This document shows, in pieces, positions 20,568 to 32,216 of a stretch of DNA of 64,000 bases. Origin of the DNA: Dipteris shenzhenensis (lineage: Eukaryota > Polypodiophyta > Polypodiopsida > Gleicheniales). The stretch is taken from the NCBI GenBank assembly GCA_047967505.1, contig CM106539.1. One strand, written 5' to 3'. The stretch's first letter is position 1. The number at the start of each line of letters is the position of its first letter. The notes beneath the pieces are model-generated. The model ran no database searches and was not told where the DNA came from. It was given only the letters and a program-made list of their open reading frames with translations. The position numbers and the translations under genes were made by a program.

Positions 20568-22362
20568 GGAGAGAGAGAGAGAGTTATGGGAGAGAGCTCA
20601 AGTGGATGTCCCTCTTGTTTTTAGTTGGAATGCTTCGGAGCATGCAAAGCCTTTCTCCCACCAATAGACCCTTCTGATAGGTCCCTTGATCTCATATTGA
20701 CATTCATTGGACCTGATTCTAGCCTTGCTGCCTGCATTGCATGTCTCGTGCTATGTGCACTTCCTCTATCTGCCCCCCCATTGCTACTCCTCCACTGAAG
20801 ACCCCACGCATGCTGCCAACTCAGCTATGTGCCCCCCATCTATGCCCTCTACCTCTATAGCCACATAGTTTCTCTCCTATCTACTGCAACTTCTCCCTAC
20901 CACCACGTGCTATCGCATCCTCCTTTGATATGTCTATTGTAGCCTCCCCAATACATCTACTACTCCATCTGGAGCTATCAATTCCTGGGACACATTGTCT
21001 TTCACACAGTCACCCTCTTGCCATTGTAATCTACCACCTCACCAGCACTAAAATCGGCCCCTAGGACCACTCATTAGACCCTATTTAAATTTTTCTTACA
21101 CATGGTAGACCTTGCCACATCATTAGTCTGTGTAGACCACACGCCACCTCTTGGTCGTTTTGTGCCAAATTAAAGTGGAATCTTCACCGACAACTTTAGA
21201 ATATCATATGCCACACATGTGAAGCCTCTGTGAAGCCCACTTTTGTTATATTGTTTCTCTAGATTCATAATATTTTATGCTATACCTTGGCCTACTTTTA
21301 TCATCTTTCACACTACTTTTTGAGTTAGTTAACTTTTGATAGCCTATAATTATCAATTAGACATGAATTTGAGTATTCTTAGATCGAAATAGGAAATTGG
21401 AGGATAACAATGATGGTAATTGGAAGTTAAAACTTTGTGAGCATTCTCCAATTGAAGAAATTATGAATAATTGTCATATAGTTAGAGAATTAAGACCAAA
21501 ACTCCTACAACAATATCAACAACACCCAGTTGAGATTTATACATCAACATGGCTAGAGGGATTTGAATCTACCTCTTTTGATTGGAAAATGTTGATATTT
21601 GATGATTGGGAATTGGTTTCTATTTCGTGGGTAGTCACCTTTTCTCTTCTATAGCATGGATTGCCTATAGCCTTATTCTTTAAAGAAGGCTCGTAATCAA
21701 AGACCTCTCGTTTGATTCTACTTGTGTGCTCCTCCATCTCTCTCCTCACCATTGTGCACTCACATGATTTGCAACATGATAATAGAGAAAGCTTGCTCTT
21801 CTGCATTTTCTACTCTTGCTGAATCATAGTTCCCTTCTTCCAACCTTTTTGGATTTCATAAGCAGTTGATATGTTGGCTACCTCAATCTACTCCCTGAAT
21901 TGATACTTTTTTAAAAAATTAGGACAATTTTGGATTCAATAGGCCCTTAATATTTGTGATTAGAAAACCATCCAATGGGAAGGCTTGGGCATTAGAAGAC
22001 TGGACAAATCCATATTTCTCTCATTGGGCTCCCACTTGTTGCCCCCCCCCACCTCCTTGGGCTTTTACCCTCCCCCTCCTTGGGCATTTACCCCCCCTTT
22101 TAACTTCTGGAGGGTCCCCCTATCCTCCTCCCTCTCCAAAAATCAGAAGTTTTTATTCCCTCCACATTTCTGCTTTTCTCCATAAGTGTCTCCACCCCCG
22201 CAAACACCTCCTAGGAGTTCTCCCCAACTATCCTCATTGACTCATGACCTTTTCCTCAATGTCTTTCCCTTCTCAACCTCCTCTCAGCCTCCTCTTGCTC
22301 CTCTCAACCGCCTTCTCCATTTTCTACTCTTGCCATATCATAGCTCCCTTCTTCTTCCAAAA
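20568..22362. repeat. (GA)n joint plus composite repeat module R, copy R1
   Basis: After a short (GA)n, R starts TTATGGGAGAGAGCTCAAGTG and runs about 1.8 kb. It includes a conserved frame of up to 99 codons (MEDNNDGNWKLKLCEHSPIE; here 21,397-21,654, cut at 85 codons) and C-rich stretches (CCCCCCCC near 22,045). Other copies: 30,570-32,216, 57,570-59,352 and part of 61,030-62,435. R1 stops abruptly at 22,362, where the 9.85-kb unit-1-specific block begins. Confidence 0.85.
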
Positions 22363-22640
22363 AAATTATGTAGCACGTCTATGTACGCGTCTTTCTGTTT
22401 TTTTTTAAATTTCTATAGAGCATCTAAAAGCACATCTATAGGCACTTCCATAGGTGCGTCTTTCTATTATATAGATGTGCCTATAGATGCGGGTCTGTAG
22501 ACGCATGAATAGACATGCTCGTAAGTTTTTTTTAAAGTTAAAGAAACACGTCTATGTGTGCGTCTGTGGGTGCTTTGTCTTGTTGTGTATCAAGCACTCT
22601 TTGGGGATAATCCTCCAATTTGTGTACTATATCTCTATCC
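22363..22640. other. Breakpoint-adjacent stretch rich in TCTATR/GCGTCT inverted motifs
   Basis: Starts the unit-1-specific block. Variants of ACGTCTATGTACGCGTCT and their inverted forms recur at least five times in about 200 bp (22,375-22,580), giving several possible hairpins. It may be a MITE or transposon end. No gene. Confidence 0.45.
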
Positions 22641-23398
22641 AGACACACTTATATGTGATCAACTCACATTTCTTTCTAGCTCAGTGAAGTGAATAGACTT
22701 CTCATGGATGCAGTTCCATCTTTAAGTCCCAAAAACATTCGAACTCCAATTTAGACTTGTATGTGATCAGCTCACATTAGTGTCATATGCCATTAGCTCA
22801 GTGAAGTCAATAGACCTTTTATGGATGCAGTTCCATCTTCAAGTCCCAAAAACATTCAAACTCCAATTTAGAAGAAGTCACCCAATGCTTTTAACATTGG
22901 ATCCAAGAGCATAATACCAATCTATTGTTAAAACTCCACATACAAAGTGAAAACACGTCTCAACTCTATCAATTTTCAACCACAAGGATTATTGTGATAT
23001 TTTGTTCATGGTCTATCCACAAAGAAGAAGTTTAATAAGTTGCTGACATCTTCACCAAAATACCACTTCTCTTCGCATAAGTACGGTTTTGTAACCAATC
23101 ACAACTTAAGAGGGCAACATGATGGTTAGGTTGTGGTCATTGTACATACAATGGATTTTGTGCACCAATTTTTACTTTTGTTTGTAGTTTGAAGTTTCCA
23201 TAATGCAATTGAAAGTAAAAAAATATCTTCTCTACTTATATCTAGTAATATTTAAGAGAGTGTTGAGAACAGTGTAAATTGCACCTATCCTCTACAGATA
23301 CGATAGGGTTAGGTTTAGGGCTAGGGGTGAACTTATAAATATTTCTCATTTCCTTCAATCCAATGTAGTGTATAGTTAGTCGCCTTGTGTGTGCAGTC

Positions 23399-23451
<53 letters not shown>

Positions 23452-23528
23452 CCTTCGATACAATGTAGTGTATCGCTACTCATCTTATGTATGCACTTCT
23501 TTCTCTCTCACCCCTATATTCTTCAACA
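22640..23528 (+). mobile_element. 3' end of a second Copia element (B): RNase H tail and LTR
   Basis: The plus strand reads VADIFTKIPLL at about 23,039-23,075, the conserved C-terminal end of Copia RNase H, after a decayed stretch. A segment of about 107 bp containing GCTCAGTGAAGT and TTCAAGTCCCAAAAACATTC is tandemly repeated just upstream (22,650-22,870). Downstream is a purine tract and an LTR-like segment. Only the 3' end of the element survives. Confidence 0.7.
23261..23528 (+). repeat. Probable LTR of Copia B with internal (CT)n
   Basis: TTTAAGAGAG is followed by TGTTGAGAACAGTGTAAATT and the segment ends CTTCAACA at 23,528 (TG...CA, 268 bp). A TATAAATA box lies at about 23,334-23,341 and a (CT)n run at 23,398-23,450. 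An alternative LTR start is TGATGG at about 23,121, after ACTTAAGAGGG. Confidence 0.45.
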
Positions 23529-24185
23529 AACTAGGACATAAGAAATAAGGTATATTCAGCTATGATTAGAGATGATTAGAGGTCATTCAGGCAAAGCCTA
23601 AATTTGGCTATTGTAATTTGTCTTCAGAGTCTTAGCTAACCTATATTTGTGATGTTTCTTAAATTAAAATATGTATAAGAGGGGAATGGGATGGATCTAA
23701 CCTATTTTACCTCAACAACATCATTTGGCCATTGCTAAATGTGGTACATACATACATACATATGTAGATAGATTATAGCTGAATAAAGTTGCTCTTTCTC
23801 TCTCTCAACAAAGAAAGGATAGACTCTATCTCCATTCTTTTTCTCTCATGAACAACTCTAAAGAAACTTTCCCTCTCTTTGTCCGTATAAATTGGAGCTT
23901 TAAAAGCTCTCTATCTCTCTCTTTCACTTGCAAAGTAATGAATCGAATGAATACCTCTGTTTCTCTCATGGAAGAAAGAACTCTCAATGAACTAAAATGA
24001 AGGGTCTTTTCCTCTCACCGAAGGCAATGAAATGAACTCACAATCACTCAATCGAAAATGGAACCTGGTAGAAGACACTAGCGATACTCCCATAGACTCC
24101 AAGATCATCGGTTAACACTTTTGCCACCAACACCCTCGCCGCATCAGCGAGACTACCCCACTAATGTTGTAGTAGTGACCACAAT
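23529..24185. other. Pyrimidine-rich non-coding stretch, probably 3' non-coding/LTR of Gypsy G2
   Basis: Lies where the 3' LTR of minus-strand G2 should be. It has CT-rich runs and a possible minus-strand TATA region (rc of GTATAAAT near 23,885). No matching LTR at the other end of G2 exists to define its edges. Confidence 0.35.
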
Positions 24186-24203
24186 TATTGGTGCTACACT
24201 CTG

Positions 24204-25353
24204 CTAAAGCTGCTCCATCCATCGCTGTATTAGGGAACCTCCCACCACCGGAGTACCGCATAAGATCACCGCTATGGTAGACATTGGAGTCACTATCACC
24301 CGTTTTGCCATGACTGGTAACGCCATCGGTGTAGACACAGCAATCTGCGTTGTCGCCACCCCATTAGTGGAAACACCTCCCATAGCACCAGTATGTACCG
24401 AAGTTGAAGGTGCAAGGGGAGACACCATCCCCTGGCTAAGGTGAGGCTTCTTCCATTGTTGTTTCATAGCCACTGCACCAAAAGATCTCTTTGCTTCATC
24501 CTGTGCAGGTCCCTCAAGTGCAAGAGTGAGCACCAAGGCTATCAACTGTCGATGTGTTGTTGACTCTAAATGGATAGGAAACAAAATCTCCAGAGCCTGC
24601 CCAATCTTGGAATTGATTGCCTGCTTCTTATTAACATGAATTGCCACCTATAAAGCCTCTGCATGAATCTGCTCTTTAAGGATGCGCACCCATGGCACCG
24701 CCCTCTCATCACAGCAACATCTATCATCCCTTGAGTCCAAGGTAGGATGGTATACGTCTTGGCCTACAAGAATAGCAACTCGAGAATCCGGTGATATAGA
24801 TCCCTCATCTGAGCATCCAAACACCCACTTAGCTTGTATTCACCCCTAGTAGGAGCTCCAAAAACATTGCCTCCATCACTATCAGTGTACACATTTGTTG
24901 CACGATCATCGCACCATCCATAGGCAAAAAGAGATGTTGATGAATCAATTGAACAGTTAGCTCCCGATGTTCATCCAAAAACTCCACAATAGTTCCTACT
25001 GCCAACTGCTAGCAAAGTGCTGATGCTGACGGATGAACAGCCACCCTCTACCACCAATGAATACTACTGAAACTATGAATCCATAATTGTTTAAGATGAG
25101 CATCAATCGACTGAGAATCTATATACACCAACGGAAGAAGAGGGAGAAATTGAGCAGGAGCCATCCCCATGATGAGATGAAGGAGAAGAACCAAGATAAC
25201 AAAGAATGTTGATGATAGCTGGAAGGTAAATGCACTAAAAAAAACTGCAAGTGCGATGACAAGCAAGTAGCAAGCAATTGAGACATGCAAACAATGGAGT
25301 AGGACTTGGAATTCAGATGGCCAATAGCCCATCCTAATGATAGTGAGTTGCAT
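24204..25353 (-). pseudogene. Extra reading frame downstream of G2 integrase, family not recognised
   Basis: Minus-strand frames continue for about 1.1 kb past the integrase end: 25,353-25,048 contains a hydrophobic segment (residues about 25-67), then APAQFLPLLPLVYIDSQSID. A middle part reads VEFLDEHRELTVQLIHQHL. The last (24,647-24,204, 147 codons) is Ala/Thr/Val-rich. Some plant Gypsy lineages (Athila, Ogre/Tat) carry additional or env-like ORFs, so this could be one or a captured host fragment. I do not recognise it. Confidence 0.4.
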
Positions 25354-25389
25354 GGCATTTAGGCTAGGATCTCACAAAAGATTGCTGTC

Positions 25390-26640
25390 ATCATGCCGCA
25401 AACCCTTCTGCCACATGTCCTCATGCGATGGCTTGGTTGCCTCCACCTCAACCTAGGAAATCTCTGCCTCATTAGAGATGGGGAATGAGCATTGAAGCAT
25501 GCTGTCATGATGGTATGGATGAAGCCGAAACCCATTAACTGGCTGTGGAAGAACATGCCCTTGCAAATCCACAAGATAAAACGATGTCAATCCGCAATTA
25601 TGAAAAATCCAAAATGGACCCAACCATCGCAATTTCAATTTCCTTGGCATTTTCCCAAGGCGAGTGTTCAACAAAAGAACCAGTTTCCTGCGCTTAAAAG
25701 ATTTCTTCTTAGACGCCAAGTCCACCCTCCGCTTGCGCCTAGCTTGAACCTCCAAGGTGAGATAATATCTCCCTCATCCAATTTGTCAAGAACATCCAAC
25801 CAGAATACCATAGAGTCCTGTGCAAGGAGCCTGTCCTCTACCGTAATCCTCAGACTCAGAACAATATGCTTGATCGGTGTGATTGCTTCCAGCCCAAATG
25901 CCAATTTAAAAGGAGTCAACCCTGTGGCCACCTTGAATGAAGTGCGGTACACCCATAGTGCTGCCAGTAACTTTTCATCCCAATCCATGCAGTGCTCATT
26001 CACCAGTAGAGACATGATCCTCTTGAACGTATGATTGGTAGACTCAGCCAGTCAATTCACTTTGGATAATAGGGGGAAGACTTCTTATGAATCACCATAT
26101 AAAAAGCATTCATCCGCTTAATGACTTTGTTGACAAAATGAGTCCCCTATTGCTGACAATCTCAATTGGAAACCCGAACTGAATGAACACATCGCAGTAT
26201 AGACACTTTGTGACAGATTTTGCGGTGTTGTCCTGCAAGGTCCAAGCTTCAACCCATTTAATGCAATAGTTAGTGGTGGCTACCAAAGTGTAGCAATTCC
26301 TAGTGCGGGCAGCTACAGGCTTGAATGGACCCATGAAATCTAGAACCCATTTCTGAAATGGTTCTAGAGGCAAGATGGGATTAAGTGGCATGTGGTCTCG
26401 ATCAGTGGGCTGTACCAACCGTTGGCAAAGGTCGCAACTTTTTGCAAACCATCGAGCATCCTTCTGTATGATCGGCCACCATAACCCTACCTATAGAACT
26501 TTCTTTGCGATGACTTCACCCACAAAATGGCCACCTAAAATCCCACAATGGGCTTCCATTAACACTGCTTCATGCTCATGAGGTGGAACACACCGCAACA
26601 GCGCCTCCGTCAAATGTCATCGATACAATTGTCCCAGGAT
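25390..26640 (-). pseudogene. Gypsy G2 integrase (broken)
   Basis: The core frame (26,418-26,110) has PFQKWVLDFMGPFKP with the first Asp, NYCIKWVEAWTLQDN and GFPIEIVSNRGLI, in which the second catalytic Asp (SDRG) is Asn. The next frame (26,015-25,668) has EKLLAALWVYRTSFKVATG and TPFKLAFGLEAI. The C-terminal part (25,755-25,453) has RLGKMPRKLKLRWLGPFWI. The substituted Asp is a G-to-A change on the coding strand. Confidence 0.88.
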
Positions 26641-26895
26641 GACTTCAAAGGAACGGCTCCGCAATGCCAAATGTTTCCTCTAATCCCGATTCATGTATTT
26701 GGGCATGATGCCAATAGAGAGGAATGAGAGCATCTCATCATACCACAACCATGGTCCTTCTGGGACGACTTCGGCCTCTGTCGTGATTAGATCTGCCCAA
26801 AAAATCATTGCTAGCTTTGCATCAGGGAATTCATCCTCCACTCCCATTGGTAGCTCCCCAGACTCTAGTCAGGAAAGCTAATCTGCAACCATGTG

Positions 26896-27105
26896 CTACG
26901 AGCCAGGGTAATGAATGACATCAAAGTTGTATTCCTGCAAGAGCAACACCCATCGTGCCAATCGGCCTGAAAGACTTTGCTGCTTCACCAAATATAATAA
27001 TGCGGAATGATCGACATGGAAGATATCATGAGCCAATGCATTCAAGGGATTCGCCATGTGAGCCAGGAACCATAGATGTCTGCCATGCCATCGAATTTGG
27101 CCCAA
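26896..27105 (-). pseudogene. Gypsy G2 RNase H fragment
   Basis: The frame reads DHSALLYLVKQQSLSGRLARWVLLLQEYNFDVIHYPGS, the typical C-terminal half of Gypsy RNase H ending at the PGS/K motif, followed by a decayed HLVADxLS segment to the left (26,880-26,896). Confidence 0.85.
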
Positions 27106-28084
27106 AGAACCACAAGCATTCCTTAAGCGTCATTGGTGCCGGGGCTTGCATAGTTATTGCCACTTTATCCAGATCCACTGCAATTCCTTCCACCAAGATC
27201 ACATGCCCTAGGAGTCGGTCACTACAGACTATGAATGCACATTTCATGGGGTTTAGGCTAAAGGAGACTTCCCTACATCGTTGGAAACATTTCTGCAAGT
27301 GCTCCAGGTGCTCATTGAAAGTGTCGAACACACTAAGGTCATCCAAGAAAATCCTCATAAAATCTATCAAATAGGACCCGAAGATCTCCTACATTGCCCT
27401 CTGAAAGGTCGAGGGAGCATTCTATAATCTGAACCACATAAAAGTGCAGACATTGACCCCCCAGGATGTGATAAATGTTGTTTTGGGCTAGTCTTCTGGA
27501 GCCATTCGGATTTGGTTGCACCCGCTATATCCATCCAAGGAGTACACCTCGTGCCCTGCCACTTGATCGAGCAGCGAATCCATATAAGGTAAGGGAAATG
27601 GATCAGGAACTGTGGCCGCATTCAGCTTGTGGTAGTCAACACAAATCTGCAATTTCTTATTTTTCTTTGGCACAATGACAATTGGGAAAATCCACTCTGG
27701 ATTCTCAATCGGTGCGATGAAGCCCACCTACAACAAGCGCCCCAGTTCTTCACGCACTTGCTTGGCCATGTGTGGATTCATATGATACCTCTGTATCTTC
27801 ATTGGAATGACGTCTGGTTTGAGGTTAACCTAGTGTTGGTAAAACTTCGGATCCAGACCCTTCATATCCGCATAGTCCCAGGCAAACACATCAAAAAATT
27901 CCCGCAACAGGGCAATCAATTCACTATGAAGTTTAGCTGTCAACAAAGTGCAGAATTTGACTGGTTTAGATGCGCCATCCGCTCTAAGAAAAACTGTATC
28001 GAGAGCATGCTCTTGAACACGCATGACACTGATCATGCGTTCTTCGAATTCCCTCTCCTGCTGTAGGAGGTCTTGTACATCCAA
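27026..28084 (-). pseudogene. Gypsy G2 reverse transcriptase (broken)
   Basis: From right to left: pre-RT segment ELIALLREFFDVFAWDYADM (28,084-27,830), MGFIAPIENPEWIFPIVIV with KLQICVDYHKLNAAT and PFPLPYMDSLLDQV, LDGYSGCNQIRM (27,727-27,488), then IDFMRIFLDDLSVFDTF with the catalytic LDD near 27,340-27,350, HLEHLQKCFQRCRE and SLNPMKCAF (27,370-27,026). Three frame changes break it. Confidence 0.9.
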
Positions 28085-28278
28085 TTCTACTGCGACTTGC
28101 TAGGGCTCGGAATCCCCCTTCGGGACAAGGCTGACCACGCGCGCCAGTCCATTGTGATGCATGTAGCTATCTGTAATGCCATCCACATTAATGTGAAGAT
28201 AGGAACCAACTCCAGATTTGCCTTAAGAAAGGCTTCCTCCTCATCATCCTCCAAGTCGTCCGCCATGTTCCACTGTCT

Positions 28279-28660
28279 CTACCAACACAGGTCAGAATGC
28301 ATCCGCCAATGGTGCTGCCACTCCCATTGTGACCCGCACTTTCTTCTTCCTCTCCACATTGAAATGGCATTCTGCTCCCAATTTTGCTTGACTTTCGCTT
28401 GCCACAACCAAGGCCTTCCCAAAAAGACACTATACTTTGGTGTTGTAGCTTCCATGTTGAGCACCACAAAAGACACTATGAATGATATGCCTACCACCTC
28501 TAGAACAACGGCCTGCAAGATTCCGATTGGTCGAACCCGGCATTGATCAACCATTTGGACTAAGAAGGGTGCCGACTCCCAAGACATCCAGCCTTTCTTA
28601 GCAGGTCTTCAAAGTGATAATATTGATCCCCGAACTGTCATCGACCAGCACCTGAGCAAA
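28279..28660 (-). pseudogene. Gypsy G2 protease fragment
   Basis: An active-site-like VLVDDSSGINIITL lies at about 28,607-28,650, followed leftwards by GILQAVVLEVVGISFIV and the end of the retropepsin fold FLGRPWLWQAKVKQNW (28,450-28,380). The LGRPWL motif is characteristic of plant Gypsy proteases. Confidence 0.75.
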
Positions 28661-29486
28661 ATTCTAACCCTATGCCTTTGCGGAAATCATCAGAATTCTC
28701 ATGTCAATCAAGGGAACTACCGGAACTGGGCATGAATCAACTTGACATAGCTCCACCTCTTCTAGTTCCGACTCCGTGTGCAGGGAATGCAGCAATTGTC
28801 GGTGGAATCCCGGAACCAGATTAAGCAATCGACCCAATGAAATTTGGATAGGAGGCTCCAAAATGCACTCCAACCCCTGCTCCCTTTGCGGAGAATTCGC
28901 CTGCCTCTTGGCTTGGTTAGCGACCAACAATGGAGTTGCTTCGACCGTCGTCGGACCATTTCCTAGTAAGTGTAATTTGAATTTGGCTTGAGTCGTCGCC
29001 TTTGATTGAACAACTGGTTCCGCAAACCACACCTTTTGCCCTTCACTGTGCATCACCGCAGACTGTGGTAGAGACATCAATGGTGGCTCCTTTGTCACCA
29101 GCTCATAGACTTGGCGATGCACACATTGATGAGCTGACCAATCCAGTATCTTGTCAACATTCTTGGGAGTCGGTCCTCATAGCTTAGTACCAGCATGGGT
29201 GATTATGCTAATCTCTGGGCACACCAGCCGATCATCATCAACAATGTGTACGATCGAAGTGTTGGGCATTTTCTGACCATCTTTTGCCGCTCCGCGTGTT
29301 TTCGATCCCATTCTTGAGCCTCCAAGCATTCGTTCCGCCAATGGCCTTCACCCAAACAAAACAAACAGGTCTTCGAATAATTTTGACACGACCCCTGCCT
29401 CCACGTTCGCGTTCGTGGCCATCACCACCTCTGCCTCATTGGAACGTCTGTTGTTGTGGCTGGAATGCTTGCTTTTACGGCTCTTC

Positions 29487-29771
29487 TTACACAAAAGATG
29501 CAATCAAATCTTGTTGCTGACCAACCACTCTCTGGTCGTGCCCATCATAATAGCATGCCACCATGTTGTGTGTATTAGTCAAGCAAATCGTGCACCAATT
29601 CGCATTAAGAGCACACTCGACTGCAGAGTGACCAGGATTATGACAGTGAGTACACCATATTCCGTTCAAGCCTTTAGGTACGAATCCTTCTCCGGAAGCC
29701 ACTGGTGTGCCCTTACCTCCTTTAGCGGTCCTCCAGGTCTTCGTACCTGCCTCTAAGTTGGAATCCTCCAA
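29487..29771 (-). pseudogene. Gypsy G2 double zinc knuckle
   Basis: The 94-codon frame has CTHCHNPGHSAVEC (C-X2-C-X4-H-X4-C) followed by CTICLTNTHNMVAC with the same spacing. The canonical X4 spacing distinguishes it from the X3 knuckles of G1. Confidence 0.85.
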
Positions 29772-29929
29772 ACTAGTACCTTCAGACCTCCTGTCTAAAA
29801 GGTTGCATCCGAATCCTCCTCAGTATCATCCAACTTCTTGGATTTGGACAATTTCTTCTTAGATTTTCTCTTCCTCGATTTGCAATTTTTGGATGTCCTC
29901 CTGTGCAACGATTCCCTTGCTCACACTGC

Positions 29930-30487
29930 TTATGCCGTGACCACCACAAGTGTTGTCTGTGTCTGATCCACTATGGCCAATGCCGTCCGCAGATCCCGTG
30001 AGAGCCTCAAAATGTAGTAGTCATTGAGTACCTCTTGAGCAGGGCATTGAGCCATAGGTACACATTGCAAGAGTAAATTGAATTTAGATGCATAACCTTC
30101 CACATCCGGATCGCCTTGTTCCAAGCTATGCAATCTCTCCAAAGTTTTTGGGATCGATTTTTCTTGATGAAATCACCTCAAGAATGCATCACAGGCCGCA
30201 TCGTATGTGGTGAAATGGCTCACTGCGTACTCTGCCAACAACCAGCATGCTGCCTTACCCGATAAGGTTGACTCAAAAATCGCCTCTTGTTGGAGCGGTA
30301 CCACAACTCTCGGATTGTTCATTCCACACACCTTTTCGAGCATCCGAACATGCGCATTAGGGTCATCCAACTTTTTTCCCAAAAATTTGGCATACTTGAT
30401 GTTACCCGTTGTAGGCATCACCACACTACCAATGTTTGGTGCTCCTCCAGATGGCCTTCCTTGATTGAAGAGATTGCAAGAAGCCAC
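29930..30487 (-). pseudogene. Gypsy G2 gag fragment
   Basis: Two frames: 30,487-30,173 (KLDDPNAHVRMLEKVCGMNN, STLSGKAACWLLAEYAV, FTTYDAACDAFLR) and 30,142-29,930 (MERLHSLEQGDPDVEGYASKFNLLL). This is the capsid pattern of Gypsy gag, with the LSGKAACW and F-x-Q-G-x-x-V-x-x-Y/F-x-x-F blocks. The N-terminus ends next to the (GA)n tract and is probably truncated there. Confidence 0.85.
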
Positions 30488-30498
30488 TGAAATTGTAG

Positions 30499-30502
<4 letters not shown>

Positions 30503-30569
<67 letters not shown>
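30503..30569. repeat. (GA)n microsatellite at the G2/R2 junction
   Basis: Pure GA over about 67 bp, joining the truncated 5' end of G2 to the first base of module R2 (TTATGGGAGAGAGC). The matching joint elsewhere (20,568) is short. The tract therefore marks a rearrangement point. Confidence 0.95.
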
Positions 30570-30571
<2 letters not shown>

Positions 30572-32216
30572 ATGGGAGAGAGCTCAAGTGGATGTCCCTC
30601 TTGTTTTTAGTTGGAATGCTTCGGAGCACGCAAAGCCTTTCTCCCACCAATAGACCCTTCTGATAGGTCCCTTGATCTCATATTAACATTCATTGGACCT
30701 GATTCTAGCCTTGCTGCCTACATTGCATGTCTCGTGCTATGTGCGCTTCCTCTATGTGCCCCCCCATTGCTACTCCTCCACTGAAGACCCCAAGCATGCT
30801 ACCAACTCAGCTCTGCCCTCTACCTCTGTAGCCACATAGTTTCTCTCCTATCTACTACAACTTCTCCCTACCACCATGTGCTATCACATCCTCCTTTGAT
30901 ATGTCTATTGGAGCCTCCCCAATACATCTACTACTCCATCTGGAGCTATCAATTCCCAGGACACATTGTCTTTCACATAGTCACCCTCTTGCCATTGTAA
31001 TCTACCACCTCACTAGCACTAAAATCGGCCCCTAGGACCACTCATTAGACCCTATTTAAAATTTTCTTACACATGGTAGACCTTGCCACATCATTAGTCC
31101 GTGTAGACCACATGCCACCTCTTGGCCGTTTTGTGCCGAATTAAAGTGGAATCTTCACCAACAAATTTAGAATATCATATGCCACACATGTGAAGCCCAC
31201 TTTTGGTATATTGTTTCTAGATTCATAATATTTTATGCTATACCTTGGCTAGTTAACTTTTGATAGCTATAATTATCAATAAGACATGAATTTGAGTATT
31301 CTTAGATCGAAATAGGAAATTGGAGGATAACAATGATGGTAATTGGAAGTTAAAACTTTGTGAGCATTCTCCAATTGAAGAAATTATGAATAATTATCAC
31401 ATAGTTAGAGAATTAAGACCAAAACTCCTACAACAATATCAACAACACCCAGTTGAGATTTATACATCAACATGGCTAGAGGGGTTTGAATCTACCTCTT
31501 TTCATCGGAAAATGTTGATATTTAATGATTGGGACTTGGTTTCTATTCCGTGGGTAATCACCTCCTCTCTTGTATGGCATGGATTGCCTATAGCCTTCCT
31601 CTTTAAAGAAGGCTCATAATCAAAGACCACTCGTTTGATTCTACTTGTGTACTCCTCCATCTCTCTCCTCACCATTGTGCACCCACGTGATTTGCAACAT
31701 GATATTAGAGAAAGCTTGCTCTTCTCCATTTTCTACTCTTACTTTATCATAGCTCCCTTCTTCCAACCTTTTCGGATTTCATAGGTGGTTGATATGTTAG
31801 CTACCTCAATCTACTCCCTAAATTGATACTTTTTTAAATAATTAGGACAATTTTGGATTTAATAGGCCCTTAATATTTGTCCATATTTGTCTCTCATTGG
31901 GCTCCCACTTGCCCCCCCCACCTCGGGCTTTTACCCCCCCCTCCTTGGGCACCCCCCCTCTTAACTTATGGAGGGTCCCCCTACCCTCCTCCCTCTCCAA
32001 AAATCAGAAGTTTTTATTCCCTCCACATTGTTGCTTTTCTCCATAAGTGTCTCCACCCCCATAAACACCTCCTAGGAGTTCTCCCAAGCTATCCTCATTG
32101 ACTCATGACCTTTTCCTCAATGTCTTTCCCTTCTCAACCTCCTCTCAGCCTTCTCTTGCTCCTCTCAGCCGCCTTCTCCATTTTCTACTCTTGCCATATT
32201 ATAGCTCCCTTCTTCT
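30570..32216. repeat. Composite repeat module R, copy R2 (unit 1 only)
   Basis: Direct repeat of R1 with scattered differences, including loss of a short CATCTATG segment near 30,810. The 99-codon frame (31,320-31,619) is intact here. R2 has no separate counterpart in unit 2, where a single R3 occupies the equivalent of R1 to R2. Confidence 0.85.

Larger units (their letters stand above)
24186..30502 (-). mobile_element. Ty3/Gypsy retrotransposon G2 (unit 1 only, 5'-truncated)
   Basis: Minus-strand order from right to left: gag, two zinc knuckles, protease, RT, RNase H, integrase, extra reading frame. It is diverged from G1. All domains are broken. The gag end meets a (GA)n tract at 30,503 with no PBS or 5' LTR, so the 5' end was removed there. 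The whole element lies within the block (22,363-32,216) absent from unit 2. Confidence 0.9.
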
